Shown one piece after another: positions 35,401-43,285 of a stretch of 64,000 nt of DNA. This DNA comes from Mesorhizobium huakuii (lineage in GTDB: Bacteria > Pseudomonadota > Alphaproteobacteria > Rhizobiales > Rhizobiaceae): positions 1-64,000 of the forward strand of contig NZ_BSNY01000057.1 in the NCBI RefSeq assembly GCF_030160235.1. Reading direction: 5' to 3'. Below the pieces are notes generated by a model. It ran no database searches. It was not told the origin of the DNA and was given only the letters and a program-made list of their open reading frames with translations. Position numbers and translations under genes: made by a program. The stretch's first letter is position 1. Every line of letters begins with the position of its first letter.

Positions 35401-35664
35401 ACGACGATCAACGCGCCGTCGACGCAATGGTGGATTTCGCTGTCCTCGGCGATCGTCTTCGGCCTGTCCTTCGCCACGGTGCTGACGCTGGTGGTGACGC
35501 CATCGATGCTGATGGTGTTCACCCGCGCCAAGGTCAAGCCCGGCGCACGGCGCGGCTTGATCAGCCGGCTGTTCCGGCGCGGCAAGGGCGAGATCTCGTC
35601 GGACGCGCCGACGACGGATGCCGGCGCGGAACCCGCGATCGCCTTTCCAAAAGCCGCCGAGTAG
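32488..35664 (+). CDS. Efflux RND transporter, permease subunit
   Basis: The 1058-residue inner-membrane pump is of the AcrB/HAE-1 class. It has 12 membrane segments in two halves with large periplasmic loops. The proton-relay region of TM4 is clear (LAVGMLVDDAIIVTEFAERR, two adjacent Asp), and the second half has GIGVIALAGVVVNNNIVLIDTYDRLR. It exports amphiphilic compounds driven by the proton gradient; substrates are not predictable. It pairs with the adaptor upstream. There is no TolC-like gene next door, so it must use one elsewhere. A strong terminator follows. Confidence 0.94.
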   Translation: MDIVRLAINNARLTISVLVFLLIAGWVAYQSTPKEAEPDVPIPMMYVSLIYQGISPEDSERLLLRPMESKLKSLKGLKEMRSAAFQGGGYVLVEFQPQTNLATALQDTRSKVQDGKADLPQAAEEPVVTEVNISEFPVLVVTLSGELPERVLAAAARELRDRIEEVPGVLEGSLQGSRDDLVEVVIDPMKLSSYGLQLDQLIGAVGASNSLVAAGNIEGSQGKYAVKVPSLIETPEDVAALPVVAGPNAVVQAKDIATIRSTFADATTITRLNGKPAIAIEVKKRIGANLIDTLTKVRAVSDAFVKTMPEGMHVTYTQDKSVFVNQLLGDLQNHVMIAVILVFIVILYALSGRASLLIGLAIPSSFLIGILLLAMMGYTINMIVLFSLILAVGMLVDDAIIVTEFAERRMSEGMPKQEAFALAAKRMAGPVIAATMTRIAAFSPLLFWPGIIGDFMKYMPITLIVTLSASMLYALVFAPTLGAIFAKAPQHHEDGNRDGWYMAVVKQAVRFPITVMVLTVMLLVGIFVGYSKYGAGVEFFPSVEPDYGLLYVHARGNLSLAEMDTATKIAENRLLGWPGLKSVYTRVGKSQGGGQDVPEDVVGVIQYEFIDWRERKSANQILNDLRGVMAGIPGVDVEVRVPEAGPPTGKPIQIRLSAVDPKGLDEKARAVAARIAKVPGVIDISDGLPPPGVDWALEVDRAKAAQYGISPTSVGTVVQLVTNGLKLSEYRPAGADKAVDIRLRLPEDRRTLSTLDELRVQTSQGSVPISNFVVRKAKPSVGILNRIDGARTVVVQANVTAGTQVAAVQQEVTQAVADMNLGSGIRWKLAGSNEDSAEASAFLSKAFGAAIFLIFLVLLAQFNKFTSVWLVLSCVVMATIGVFLGLLITGETFGIVMSGIGVIALAGVVVNNNIVLIDTYDRLREEGWDKMDAVLQTCRERARPVVLTAVSAILGVLPIAFGLGLEIFHHETTINAPSTQWWISLSSAIVFGLSFATVLTLVVTPSMLMVFTRAKVKPGARRGLISRLFRRGKGEISSDAPTTDAGAEPAIAFPKAAE

Positions 35665-35687
35665 GCAGGCTCTCCCATCTGAACGGC

Positions 35688-35719
35688 AAAGGCCGCCCGG
35701 AACAACCGGGCGGCCTTTT
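35688..35719 (+). terminator. Rho-independent terminator after the RND operon
   Basis: The stem AAAGGCCGCCCGG / CCGGGCGGCCTTT closes an AACAA loop and is followed by TTTG. It lies 23 nt after the permease stop. Confidence 0.95.
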
Positions 35720-35784
35720 GCATTGTGCCCCTGTGGGGGATGCGAAGCATCGTCCTTGAACAGACTCAATGCGGGGAAATTCTC

Positions 35785-35943
35785 ATGCCGATCACCACCC
35801 TTGTCATCGTCGTCCTGATCCTTGTCCTGATTGGCGCGGTGCCGGCCTGGCCGCATTCGCGCTCCTGGGGTTATGGACCCTCGGGCATTGTCGGTGTGGT
35901 GCTGGTGGTGGTTCTGGTGCTGCTGCTGATGGGGCGGCTCTGA
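35785..35943 (+). CDS. DUF3309 family small membrane protein
   Basis: The 52-residue protein is two hydrophobic helices (TTLVIVVLILVLIGAVPAW and GIVGVVLVVVLVLLLMGRL) joined by the conserved loop WPHSRSWGYGPSG. That loop is the hallmark of DUF3309. It should lie in the inner membrane; the function of the family is unknown. I start at ATG 35785, because the upstream frame lacks the motif. It is a stand-alone gene after the RND terminator. Such proteins are common in rhizobia and Methylobacterium. Confidence 0.88.
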   Translation: MPITTLVIVVLILVLIGAVPAWPHSRSWGYGPSGIVGVVLVVVLVLLLMGRL

Positions 35944-35986
35944 GCCGCCTTTTCGGCTCGTGGCGGGCATGTCCCGCCTGCTCAAC

Positions 35987-36943
35987 TCAGGCGGCTTTCG
36001 TGGCCTTCACAGGGGCGATGCCGATGTCCGCGAGGGATTGGGCGACCGCCTGATCGAGCGGCGTGTGCGGGATTTCACCGATGATGCCCTCCAGCCGCGT
36101 CGAGGCCAGCCGGTGCGGCTCAAAGCGCAGGTAGGACATCGATACGATCTCGCGCCACATCGCCACGAACGGGCCGCCGGCGCGCAGCACCCACCAGGGC
36201 ATCGAGGTCATCTTGAGCGGCCGGCCAAGCGCCTTCTCGGCAGCGGCCTTGATCTCAAGGTCGGTGACGGCATGGCCTGGAAAGTTCAGCGCCTCATAGG
36301 AGCCGAGCTTGTCGAGATTCCTGGCCAGTGCGACGAAGCCCACGGCGAAGTCCGGCAGATAGGCCCATTCATGCACGAGGTCGGCCGGACCTGGCGCGGT
36401 GTAGACGCCCTTGCCGATCTTGGCGGCGACGACCAGGTCGAACCACGAGCCGCTGCCGGTGCCGCCGAAGAAGTCGCCGGCGCGCAGCAGAATGGTGCGG
36501 ACGCGGCCAGCATCGGCCTCGCGGTGGAACAGCTCCTCCATGGCGCAGCGGATGCGGCCCTTTTCGGTGGTCGGATGGAACGGCGTGTCTTCCGTGATCA
36601 CCGCCGGCATCGGCGAGCCGTAATTGTAGACGGTACCGGGGAACAGATGCAGCGCGTTGTTGGCATGGCAGGCGGCCATGACGTTTTCAGCCATCGGCAG
36701 GCATTTGCCCCAGTCGGTGTAGATCGGGTTGAGGCCGTTGAAGATGATATCGACGCCCTCGGTGGCACGGACCAGCGATTGACGGTCCAGCGCATCGCCG
36801 GCAACCGCCGTGGCGCCTTCGAGTTCGGCCGGCACCTTGCCGGTGCGGGTGACGGCGCGAACGTCGAAGCCGGCGTCGATGAAGGCCTTGCCAACCACGC
36901 GGCCGAGCCGGCCATTGGCGCCGAGAATTGCGATCTTGGTCAT
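35987..36943 (-). CDS. NAD(P)-binding Rossmann-fold protein (NAD-dependent epimerase/NmrA-like)
   Basis: The 318-residue protein starts with a Rossmann nucleotide loop (IAILGANGRLGRVVGKAF). It has the layout of extended or atypical short-chain dehydrogenases: VAGDALDRQSLVRATEGVDIIFNG, then LFPGTVYNYGS, which replaces the usual YxxxK and makes catalysis uncertain. The C-terminal part contains SYEALNFPGHAVTDLEIKAAAEKALGR, typical of epimerase-like substrate domains. It could be an oxidoreductase or an NmrA-type sensor. It lies next to the DUF680 gene on the same strand. The substrate is not assigned. Confidence 0.8.
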   Translation of the reverse strand: MTKIAILGANGRLGRVVGKAFIDAGFDVRAVTRTGKVPAELEGATAVAGDALDRQSLVRATEGVDIIFNGLNPIYTDWGKCLPMAENVMAACHANNALHLFPGTVYNYGSPMPAVITEDTPFHPTTEKGRIRCAMEELFHREADAGRVRTILLRAGDFFGGTGSGSWFDLVVAAKIGKGVYTAPGPADLVHEWAYLPDFAVGFVALARNLDKLGSYEALNFPGHAVTDLEIKAAAEKALGRPLKMTSMPWWVLRAGGPFVAMWREIVSMSYLRFEPHRLASTRLEGIIGEIPHTPLDQAVAQSLADIGIAPVKATKAA

Positions 36944-37032
36944 TGTTCGTCTCCTTGTTCAATTTGAAGCGACTGGGGTTTGAGGCGGCGGGACGAGCCC
37001 GCCGCTTCCGGGATTTTCCTGGGGGCCGCCGT

Positions 37033-37236
37033 TCAGCGGCTGCCGAAGAGGTCGCGGTTGCTGCCCTGGGGCTTCTGATCGGTGATCTCGGATTTCTCGA
37101 TCGACGTGGTGGTCGTGCTGTCGGTGGTGGCGACGGCCGGCTGGCTGGCGCCGTTCGAGCCGAACTTGTCGCTGCCGGCGAAAGCGGTGCTAGCGGCGAT
37201 GAGGAGAGCGGCGGCGGTGAGAGCGATCTTGGTCAT
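37033..37236 (-). CDS. DUF680 family small exported protein
   Basis: The 67-residue protein has a clear signal peptide (MTKIALTAAALLIAASTAFA, cleaved before GSDKFGSN). A short polar tail rich in Ser/Thr/Asp follows, with the family ending SNRDLFGSR. DUF680 is a family I know almost only from Mesorhizobium and close relatives, often in many copies. It is probably periplasmic; its function is unknown. It is a useful taxonomic marker for the window. It sits between the NAD(P)-binding protein and the divergent lysR gene. Confidence 0.88.
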   Translation of the reverse strand: MTKIALTAAALLIAASTAFAGSDKFGSNGASQPAVATTDSTTTTSIEKSEITDQKPQGSNRDLFGSR

Positions 37237-37324
37237 TTTGAATTCTCCTTGGTTGGTGGTTGCAGTCCGTATCGGTGTTTGCAGGGCGAATATGATTGCC
37301 TCAAAGATGAATTGAAATTGACCA

Positions 37325-37345
37325 TGAATGCAGTTCTGCTATTCA
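37325..37345. promoter_or_regulatory. Candidate LysR-type dyad upstream of the lysR-type gene
   Basis: TGAATGCAGTTCTGCTATTCA is a nearly perfect dyad (arms TGAATGCAG / CTGCTATTCA with one extra T). It lies 8 nt before the LysR-type ATG and in the gap to the divergent DUF680 gene. No SD is visible at that ATG. Autoregulation by the LysR-type protein is plausible. Confidence 0.45.
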
Positions 37346-37352
37346 TTCTTGA

Positions 37353-38261
37353 ATGGCTGACATCGACTGGAACCTGATCAAGAGCTTCGTCACGGTCGCG
37401 GAAACCGGCAGTTTGTCGGCCGCCGCGCGAAAACTGTCGGCCAGCCAGCCGACGCTTGGCCGTCACATCAGCGAACTGGAGCAGGTGCTCGGCGTCACGC
37501 TGTTCAGGCGGGGACGGAGCGGCTATGCGCTGACGGAAGCCGGCGCCACACTGTTCGAACGCGGCAGGGCGGTCAGCGAGCAGGCGAGTGCGTTTTCACG
37601 CCTGGCGCTGGGTTCGGTCGAGGCAATCGAGGGCACGGTGCGCATCGCCGCCAGCGAAGTGGTGGCGGCCTATGTGCTGCCCGACATGACGGCGCGGCTC
37701 GGCATCGAGGAACCCGGCATCGAGGTCGAGATCGTTGCCTCGAACCAGGTCGAGAACCTGCTGCGCCGGGATGCCGACATCGCCATCCGCATGGTCAATC
37801 CGGCGCAGAACGAACTGGTGGCGCGCAAGGTCTGCGACATCCCGCTCTGCGCCTGCGCGGCCATTTCCTATCTCGACCGGCGCGGCCGCCCGCTCGGGCC
37901 GGCCGACCTCGCCGACCATCCCTTGATCGGCTTCGATCGCAGCGACGAGATGATCCGGGGCTTTACGCAATTCGGGATTCCGGTGACCCGAAGCAGTTTC
38001 CGCTTCAGGGCCGACAACCAGATGGTCCTGTGGGAGGCGGTGCGGGCCGGAAACGGCATCGGGCTTGGCCAGGAGCCGCTGGCCGATCGTGACCCGCTGG
38101 TGGAGAAGGTGCTGCCCGGCCTGCCGCTGCCAAGCCTGCCGATATGGCTGGCGATGCATCGCGACGTGCGCAGCAGCGTGCGCATCCGCCGCGTGGCGGA
38201 TTTTCTACACGAGGAGTTGAAGCGCTATTCGGCGGCCAGGGGGGCGAATTCGGCGCGGTGA
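37353..38261 (+). CDS. LysR family transcriptional regulator
   Basis: The 302-residue protein has the LysR winged HTH at the N-terminus (IKSFVTVAETGSLSAAARKLSASQPTLGRHISELEQVLG split as usual) and the recognition helix region SASQPTLGRHI. The effector domain resembles periplasmic binding proteins (EGTVRIAASEVVAAYVLPDM). It is divergent from DUF680. Its 3' end overlaps the convergent MFS gene by 37 bp, an unusual antisense arrangement that may limit both mRNAs. The target and effector are unknown. Confidence 0.92.
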   Translation: MADIDWNLIKSFVTVAETGSLSAAARKLSASQPTLGRHISELEQVLGVTLFRRGRSGYALTEAGATLFERGRAVSEQASAFSRLALGSVEAIEGTVRIAASEVVAAYVLPDMTARLGIEEPGIEVEIVASNQVENLLRRDADIAIRMVNPAQNELVARKVCDIPLCACAAISYLDRRGRPLGPADLADHPLIGFDRSDEMIRGFTQFGIPVTRSSFRFRADNQMVLWEAVRAGNGIGLGQEPLADRDPLVEKVLPGLPLPSLPIWLAMHRDVRSSVRIRRVADFLHEELKRYSAARGANSAR

Positions 38262-39400
38262 GCCAGGCCCGCCATCAGCAAGACGACGATCAGCAGCATC
38301 GACATGGCAATGAAGATCGGCCCGAAGCTGGAATGCTCGGCAACGAAGCCGATCGCCGACGGCGCCACCAGAATACCGGAATAACCCATGGTGGTGACGA
38401 CGCTCATGCCGGTGCCCGATGACATGCCTTCCTGGTTGCCGCCGGCCGAAAAGATGATCGGCACCATATTGGCGATGCCGAAGCCGCACAGCGCAAAGGC
38501 CGCGATGGCGAGCCAGGGCGAGGGCGACAGGCCGGCGACCAGCATGCCGGCGGCGGCGACGACAGCCGAGCCGCGCAGCGTCGTCACCGCGCCGAAGCGG
38601 TTGCGCACGCCATCGCCGAAGAAACGCATGATCGCCATGACGCCGGAAAAGGCGGCATAGGCAAGACCGGCGACGGCAAGGTCGGCGCCGAGTTCCTGCC
38701 GCAGATACAGCGCCGCCCAATCGAGCACCGCGCCCTCGGAGATCATCGTCAGCAGGGCCATCAGGCCGATCAGATAGACCAGCGGGTTTGCCGGCAGGGT
38801 GAATTTATGATGCTCGACCGCCTGTGGCCTGTCCTCGGCGACGAGATAACCGACCGCCGTCGCGATCGCTGCGAAGGCGAGCACGGTCACGACCGCGGCA
38901 TGGGCGAGGTGGCCATAGTGCTGGATGGCAAAGCCGCCGAGGCCGCCGCCGGCGAAACCGCCGAGACTCCAGAAGCCGTGCGAGGACGACATGATGGCGC
39001 GGGACATCTTTCGCTCCACCACCACCGCATTGGCGTTCATGGCAACATCCATGCCGCCGATGGAGCCGCCGAAAATGAACATGGCGACGGCCGCCAGCGG
39101 CACGTTGGGCGCCAGCGCCACGACCAGCAGGCCGAGGCTGCCGCACAGGCCGAACCAGCGCAGCACGGTGCGCGAGCCATGTTTCGAGATCAGGTGGCCG
39201 CACCAGGTCATGGCGGTGACCGCGCCGGCGCCGAACAAAAGGATCAGCAGACCGAGGGTGAATTTCGAAATGTCGAGCCGGGTCAGGAACACCGGAATCT
39301 GCGGCGCCCAACTGCCGGTCAGGAAGCCATTGGCAAGGAAAATGGCCGCCACGGCCCATCGCCCGCGAATGGCAGTCTGCATGGCGTTAGACACGATCAT
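38225..39400 (-). CDS. MFS transporter
   Basis: The 391-residue membrane protein has 12 hydrophobic segments and the MFS loop between TM2 and TM3 (GHLISKHGSRTVLRW). It resembles YbjJ/FucP-like facilitators that act on sugars or small metabolites. Its C-terminus lies in the 37-bp convergent overlap with the LysR-type gene. The substrate is not predictable. No other transporter subunits are nearby. An inverted-repeat element lies upstream, so its promoter is between about 39401 and 39560. Confidence 0.9.
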   Translation of the reverse strand: MIVSNAMQTAIRGRWAVAAIFLANGFLTGSWAPQIPVFLTRLDISKFTLGLLILLFGAGAVTAMTWCGHLISKHGSRTVLRWFGLCGSLGLLVVALAPNVPLAAVAMFIFGGSIGGMDVAMNANAVVVERKMSRAIMSSSHGFWSLGGFAGGGLGGFAIQHYGHLAHAAVVTVLAFAAIATAVGYLVAEDRPQAVEHHKFTLPANPLVYLIGLMALLTMISEGAVLDWAALYLRQELGADLAVAGLAYAAFSGVMAIMRFFGDGVRNRFGAVTTLRGSAVVAAAGMLVAGLSPSPWLAIAAFALCGFGIANMVPIIFSAGGNQEGMSSGTGMSVVTTMGYSGILVAPSAIGFVAEHSSFGPIFIAMSMLLIVVLLMAGLAHRAEFAPLAAE

Positions 39401-39801
39401 AGGCGAATCCGGTCAGAAAATGGCGTTGCGCGGCAAATTAGATCGATTCAATTTGCAGTCAAGCGCTGTGGATGGGGAATTGCTTGGACCAAAGGGCGAA
39501 ACGGAGCCGGCATCGCTGATGGCGAGCTGCCTACCTCGGAGATTGGCCGGAACGCCCTCCCGTCGTCATCCACGGGCGAAGCAAGGAGCGAAGCGACGCG
39601 GCGCAGACCCGAGGATCCATTCCGTGCCGTCTGTGCGATGCTACGGCGCAGAACTGGCTCCGGTGAGCGCGACCTTCATTCCGAACCGCTGCGGCCCTCG
39701 CGAGCGTCACGGAATGGATTCTAGGGTCTCCGCGACGTCGCTTCGCGACTGCTTCGCCCTAGAATGACGAAGTCATCGGGTGGCCGTGTGAGGCACCCCG
39801 C
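39401..39801. other. Intergenic region upstream of the MFS gene, largely a palindromic element
   Basis: There is no gene in this 401-bp region. The first 160 bp should contain the MFS promoter (AT-rich near 39435-39460). The rest is the long inverted repeat annotated at 39561-39772. The open frames across it are products of the repeat. Confidence 0.6.
39561..39772. repeat. Long imperfect inverted-repeat element (about 210 bp)
   Basis: Outer arms of about 60 bp are complementary: GGGCGAAGC and GCGAAGCGACG on the left pair with their complements near 39730-39760. AGACCCGAGGATCCATTCCG (39605-39624) pairs with the region 39710-39729. The two arms differ at scattered positions, as expected for an old palindromic element. 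Elements with CATTCCGTGAC and GAAGCGACGTCGCGG words are frequent in Mesorhizobium intergenic DNA, from memory. It carries no gene and may be a MITE-like unit. Confidence 0.75.
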
Positions 39802-40110
39802 CTAAAGATCCCTCGGCCGCCTCGCCTCGAACTCCGCCTTCTTGGCGTCCGACGCTTCGGTCTGGTTGAGGGCCTGCCACTCGGCATAGGGCATGCCGTA
39901 GACGATCTCGCGCGACTGATCCTTTGAGAGTTCGACGCCCTCGGCATTGGCCGCCTCGCGATACCAGTTCGACAGGCAGTTGCGGCAGAAGCCGGCGAGG
40001 TTCATCAGGTCGATGTTCTGGACGTCGCTGCGTTCCCTGAGGTGATCGACCAGCCGGCGAAAGGCGGCGGCTTCGAAATCACGCTTCTGCTCGTCGCTGA
40101 GTTCGGTCAT
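39802..40110 (-). CDS. DUF1244 domain-containing protein
   Basis: The 102-residue cytosolic protein carries the DUF1244 signature (FCRNCLSNWYREAA, with two close cysteines) and helical segments on both sides (AAAFRRLVDHLRERSDVQNID, SREIVYGMPYAEW). The cysteine pair could bind metal. I use ATG 40110, which has GGAGG five nt upstream; an ATG 15 nt earlier lacks an SD. It lies directly downstream of the N-formylglutamate amidohydrolase gene, with an 11-nt gap. The function is unknown, though the family is common in Proteobacteria. Confidence 0.9.
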   Translation of the reverse strand: MTELSDEQKRDFEAAAFRRLVDHLRERSDVQNIDLMNLAGFCRNCLSNWYREAANAEGVELSKDQSREIVYGMPYAEWQALNQTEASDAKKAEFEARRPRDL

Positions 40111-40121
40111 CGAAACCTCCG

Positions 40122-40919
40122 TCATAGCGGCCCGGTGCGCGAGCCGAATTTTTTTACCGCATGTATATCGGGACGGCGGTCTATCGCGTCAACGATCGGC
40201 GCCAGGCGCTCGGCCCAGGCAAGCGCGCCTTTCTGGTCGGATATCAGGTCCTGGCGGATCTCGATCAGCGCGTGGGCATAGCCGTTGACGATGGCATGCC
40301 TGAACATGGTGTCGCCGCGCAGCGCGCCGTCATAGGGCTCGTTGTCGCCGACGATGAGGTTCTCGTCCTGCGCCAACATATCGATCAGCGGCCGCGCCAC
40401 CCGGTCGTCCAGATCCCACAGGATGCCGACATGCCACGGGCGCTGCCTGCCTTGCATGACCGGCGTGAAGGAATGCACGGAGAAGATGAAGGGCGCCCGG
40501 CCGGAAGCCTGCGCGACCGAGGCGATCATGGCGCCGACGGCGTCGTGGTAGGGCCGGTAGAAGCGGTCGAGCCGCCTTTCGCGCTCTTCCGGCGCGATGG
40601 GATAGTTTCCCGGCACGACGGTACCGTCATAGAGCTGGCGGATGAGCGTCGGATCGTCCTCGCCGCGATTGGGATCGATCAACAGCCGCGAAAAATTGGC
40701 GATCACCGCCGGCACGTCGAGCAAGCCGGCGAGTTCGCGCGTCACCGCCTCGACGCCGATGTCATAGGCGATGTGCCGGTCGAATTCCGCCGCCGGCAGG
40801 CCGAGGCTGCCATAGTCGTCGGGCAGGTCGCGGCGGGCGTGATCGGCCAGAAGCACGATGCCCCGCTTGCGGTCGCCCTCGACAATGTCGAAAGGCGCGA
40901 AAACTGTGGATCGGGTCAT
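40122..40919 (-). CDS. N-formylglutamate amidohydrolase family protein
   Basis: The 265-residue protein matches the N-formylglutamate amidohydrolase (HutG-like) family: early LLADHARRDLPDDYGSLGL, FSRLLIDPNRGEDDP, FSVHSFTP and ALIEIRQDLI, with the conserved His, Asp and Glu residues of the zinc-dependent fold. These enzymes release formate from N-formyl amino acids, classically at the end of histidine breakdown. No hut genes are nearby, so a general N-formyl substrate is possible. It is likely co-transcribed with the DUF1244 gene. Confidence 0.85.
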   Translation of the reverse strand: MTRSTVFAPFDIVEGDRKRGIVLLADHARRDLPDDYGSLGLPAAEFDRHIAYDIGVEAVTRELAGLLDVPAVIANFSRLLIDPNRGEDDPTLIRQLYDGTVVPGNYPIAPEERERRLDRFYRPYHDAVGAMIASVAQASGRAPFIFSVHSFTPVMQGRQRPWHVGILWDLDDRVARPLIDMLAQDENLIVGDNEPYDGALRGDTMFRHAIVNGYAHALIEIRQDLISDQKGALAWAERLAPIVDAIDRRPDIHAVKKFGSRTGPL

Positions 40920-41135
40920 TGGCGGGAAATGGTCTGTTCGCTGGCTTCCGGGGAGGATGCTATCGTCATTCCACGAAGACGACGCGTGCGCAATGCCGTT
41001 GTTTGGCCAAGGTTTATCGGGAAATCTGGCGGAGGGCGACGGATAGTGCGCCGGGAGCCTTCCTAAATCGATTGGAATTGATCAAAACGGCGCGTTGACA
41101 TGCGCCCGGACTTTTCCGAAAAGGGGCGCAGAGAG

Positions 41136-41654
41136 ATGCAGATGTGGTTCTTGAGGGGTTTTCGGATGGGTTCCGCTGGCAGGCAGCGCATGCGCTCTGC
41201 CTTTGCCATGCCGTTCCTGACCGTGGCCGTTGGCCTGTCGGCGATGGTCATGGCCTCGCCGGCGCGCGCCGATTTCCGCGTCTGCAACGCCACGCAGAAC
41301 CTGGTCGGCGTCGGCATCGGCTATCGTGCCAAGGCCGGCTGGATCACCGAGGGCTGGTGGCACATCGAAGGATCGAGCTGCAAGACGTTGATCGAAGGGC
41401 CGCTGTCATCAAGGTTTTACTATCTTTATGCAGAAGACGCCGAGCGCGGTGGACGCTGGGACGGCCCGATCAACATGTGCGTGGCTGAAAAAGAGTTCAA
41501 GATCGCCGGCGTAAACGACTGCGTCGCCCGGGGCTTCCAGCGCGCCGGATTCCAGGAATATGACACGGGCGAACAGGCAAGCTGGATGGTCCAGCTGACC
41601 GATGAGCCCGCAACGGGAGGCGCACCAGCCGCCCCGGGAACAAACAGTCAATGA
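41136..41654 (+). CDS. DUF1036 domain-containing exported protein
   Basis: The 172-residue protein has a signal peptide (FAMPFLTVAVGLSAMVMASPARA). The DUF1036 domain follows: FRVCNATQNLVGVGIGYRAK, GWWHIEGSSCKTLI and YYLYAEDAE, with four conserved Cys suggesting disulfides in the periplasm. The start is uncertain (41136 or ATG 41166). It overlaps pyruvate kinase by 4 nt (ATGA), so the two genes share a transcript, as often seen in rhizobia. The function of DUF1036 is unknown. Confidence 0.88.
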   Translation: MQMWFLRGFRMGSAGRQRMRSAFAMPFLTVAVGLSAMVMASPARADFRVCNATQNLVGVGIGYRAKAGWITEGWWHIEGSSCKTLIEGPLSSRFYYLYAEDAERGGRWDGPINMCVAEKEFKIAGVNDCVARGFQRAGFQEYDTGEQASWMVQLTDEPATGGAPAAPGTNSQ

Positions 41655-43087
41655 GACGCAGCCGCAAGGTCAAGATCCTAGCCACAATCGGTCCGGCCTC
41701 CTCCTCCGAGGAGATGCTGCAGAAATTGTTCGAAGCGGGCGCCGATGTGTTCCGCATCAACATGAGCCATACCGATCACGAACTGATGCGCACGCTGGTT
41801 GGCCGCATCCGTGCCGTCGAGGAAAAGGTTGGCCGGCCGATCGGCATCCTCGCCGACCTGCAAGGCCCCAAGCTGCGCGTCGGCAAGTTCGCCAATGGCA
41901 AGGAAGTGCTGACGCCAGGCCAGACCTTCACGCTTGACGACAATCCCGAGCCCGGCACGTCGACCAGGGTCTATCTGCCGCATCCGGAGATCCTGAGCTC
42001 GGTCGAGCCCGGTCACCGTCTTTTGATCGACGACGGCAAGCTCGAGCTGAAGGCGGTGAAGAGCGACGGCAAGTCGATCGTCTGCACGGTCGTAGCCGGC
42101 ACCACGATTTCCGACAAGAAGGGCGTCAGTCTGCCCGATACCGACCTGCCGGTCGGCGCGCTGACCGAGAAGGACCGCAAGGACCTCGACGCGGTGCTCG
42201 CCACGGGCGTCGACTGGATCGCGCTGTCCTTCGTGCAGCGCCCCGAGGATCTGGCCGAAGCGCGCAAGATCGCGCGTGGCCGCGCGCTGATCATGGCCAA
42301 GATCGAAAAGCCGCAGGCCGTCGCCCGGCTGGCCGAGATCATCGAACTCTCCGACGCGCTGATGGTCGCCCGCGGCGATCTCGGCGTCGAGATGCCGCTG
42401 GAAGCCGTGCCCGGCATCCAGAAACAGATCACGCGCGCCGCGCGCCGTGCCGGCAAGCCGGTGGTGGTCGCCACGCAGATGCTGGAATCGATGATCACGG
42501 CACCGGTGCCGACCCGCGCCGAAGTCTCCGACGTTTCGATCGCCGTCTTCGAGGGCGCCGACGCCATCATGCTGTCGGCGGAATCGGCGGCGGGTGCCTA
42601 TCCGGTCGAAGCCGTGGCAATGATGAACCGCATCGCCACCAAGGTCGAAACCGACCCGACCTATGCCGGCATCATCAACGCCCAGCGCTCCGAGCCGGAA
42701 GCGACCGGTGCCGACGCTATTTCACTGGCTGCCCGCGAGATCGCCGAGACGCTGAAACTGTCGGCGATCATCACCTACACCGCATCCGGCACCACCGGCC
42801 TGCGCGCGGCGCGCGAACGGCCGCAGGTGCCGATCATCGCGCTGTCGCCGATCCTGAACACCGCCCGGCGGCTGTCGCTCTTGTGGGGCACGCATTGCGT
42901 CGTCTCGCCCGACGCCACCGATCTCGACGACATGGTCAACCGCGCCTGCCGCATTGCGCTGGAAGAAGAGTTCGGCAAGCCGGGCGACCGCGTCATCATC
43001 ACGGCCGGCGTGCCGCTGAGGACGCCCGGCTCGACCAACATGCTGCGCATCGCCTATGTCGGGTCGGAAACGCAGGGCAGCCGGTAG
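41651..43087 (+). CDS. pyk: Pyruvate kinase
   Basis: The 478-residue glycolytic enzyme has the substrate/metal-binding motifs KILATIGPAS at the N-terminus, FRINMSHTDHE, and IMAKIEKPQAV (catalytic Lys). MVARGDLGVEMPLEAVPGIQKQ carries the Mg-binding Glu/Asp. The C-terminal regulatory domain begins near ADAISLAAREIAET. It converts PEP and ADP to pyruvate and ATP. It is translationally coupled to the DUF1036 gene by ATGA. A hairpin about 70 nt downstream may end the transcript. All active-site residues are intact. Confidence 0.96.
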   Translation: MRRSRKVKILATIGPASSSEEMLQKLFEAGADVFRINMSHTDHELMRTLVGRIRAVEEKVGRPIGILADLQGPKLRVGKFANGKEVLTPGQTFTLDDNPEPGTSTRVYLPHPEILSSVEPGHRLLIDDGKLELKAVKSDGKSIVCTVVAGTTISDKKGVSLPDTDLPVGALTEKDRKDLDAVLATGVDWIALSFVQRPEDLAEARKIARGRALIMAKIEKPQAVARLAEIIELSDALMVARGDLGVEMPLEAVPGIQKQITRAARRAGKPVVVATQMLESMITAPVPTRAEVSDVSIAVFEGADAIMLSAESAAGAYPVEAVAMMNRIATKVETDPTYAGIINAQRSEPEATGADAISLAAREIAETLKLSAIITYTASGTTGLRAARERPQVPIIALSPILNTARRLSLLWGTHCVVSPDATDLDDMVNRACRIALEEEFGKPGDRVIITAGVPLRTPGSTNMLRIAYVGSETQGSR

Positions 43088-43153
43088 GGATTTCTTCTTC
43101 TTGGCGGAAGCGTGTCGCGCGGTTTCGTGCGGCTCGCTGTGGCCGTATTGCAA

Positions 43154-43183
43154 CAAAGGCCCGGACAATGATCCCGGCCTTTG
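43154..43183 (+). terminator. Hairpin downstream of pyk
   Basis: Arms CAAAGGCCCGGA and TCCCGGCCTTTG (one mismatch) flank a 6-nt loop (CAATGA). The U-tract is short (TTTG), so termination may be weak. Confidence 0.6.
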
Positions 43184-43285
43184 TGTCGACACGGGGTCGC
43201 CCTGATCGCCTCTAATAGGAAGAGAGGCGGCACCGATGGTCGCCTGTCCCCGTCGGCAATTCCCATCATTTGAAAGCAGTATTGA

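Noticed and set aside
33577-35985. Minus-strand frame of 802 codons across the RND permease
   Set aside because: It is antisense to a clear RND permease; the composition (His/Arg/Asp-rich, no domain) is that of a GC-rich shadow.
39401-39801. Possible gene in the region upstream of the MFS gene
   Set aside because: Frames there are created by a long inverted repeat; no motif.
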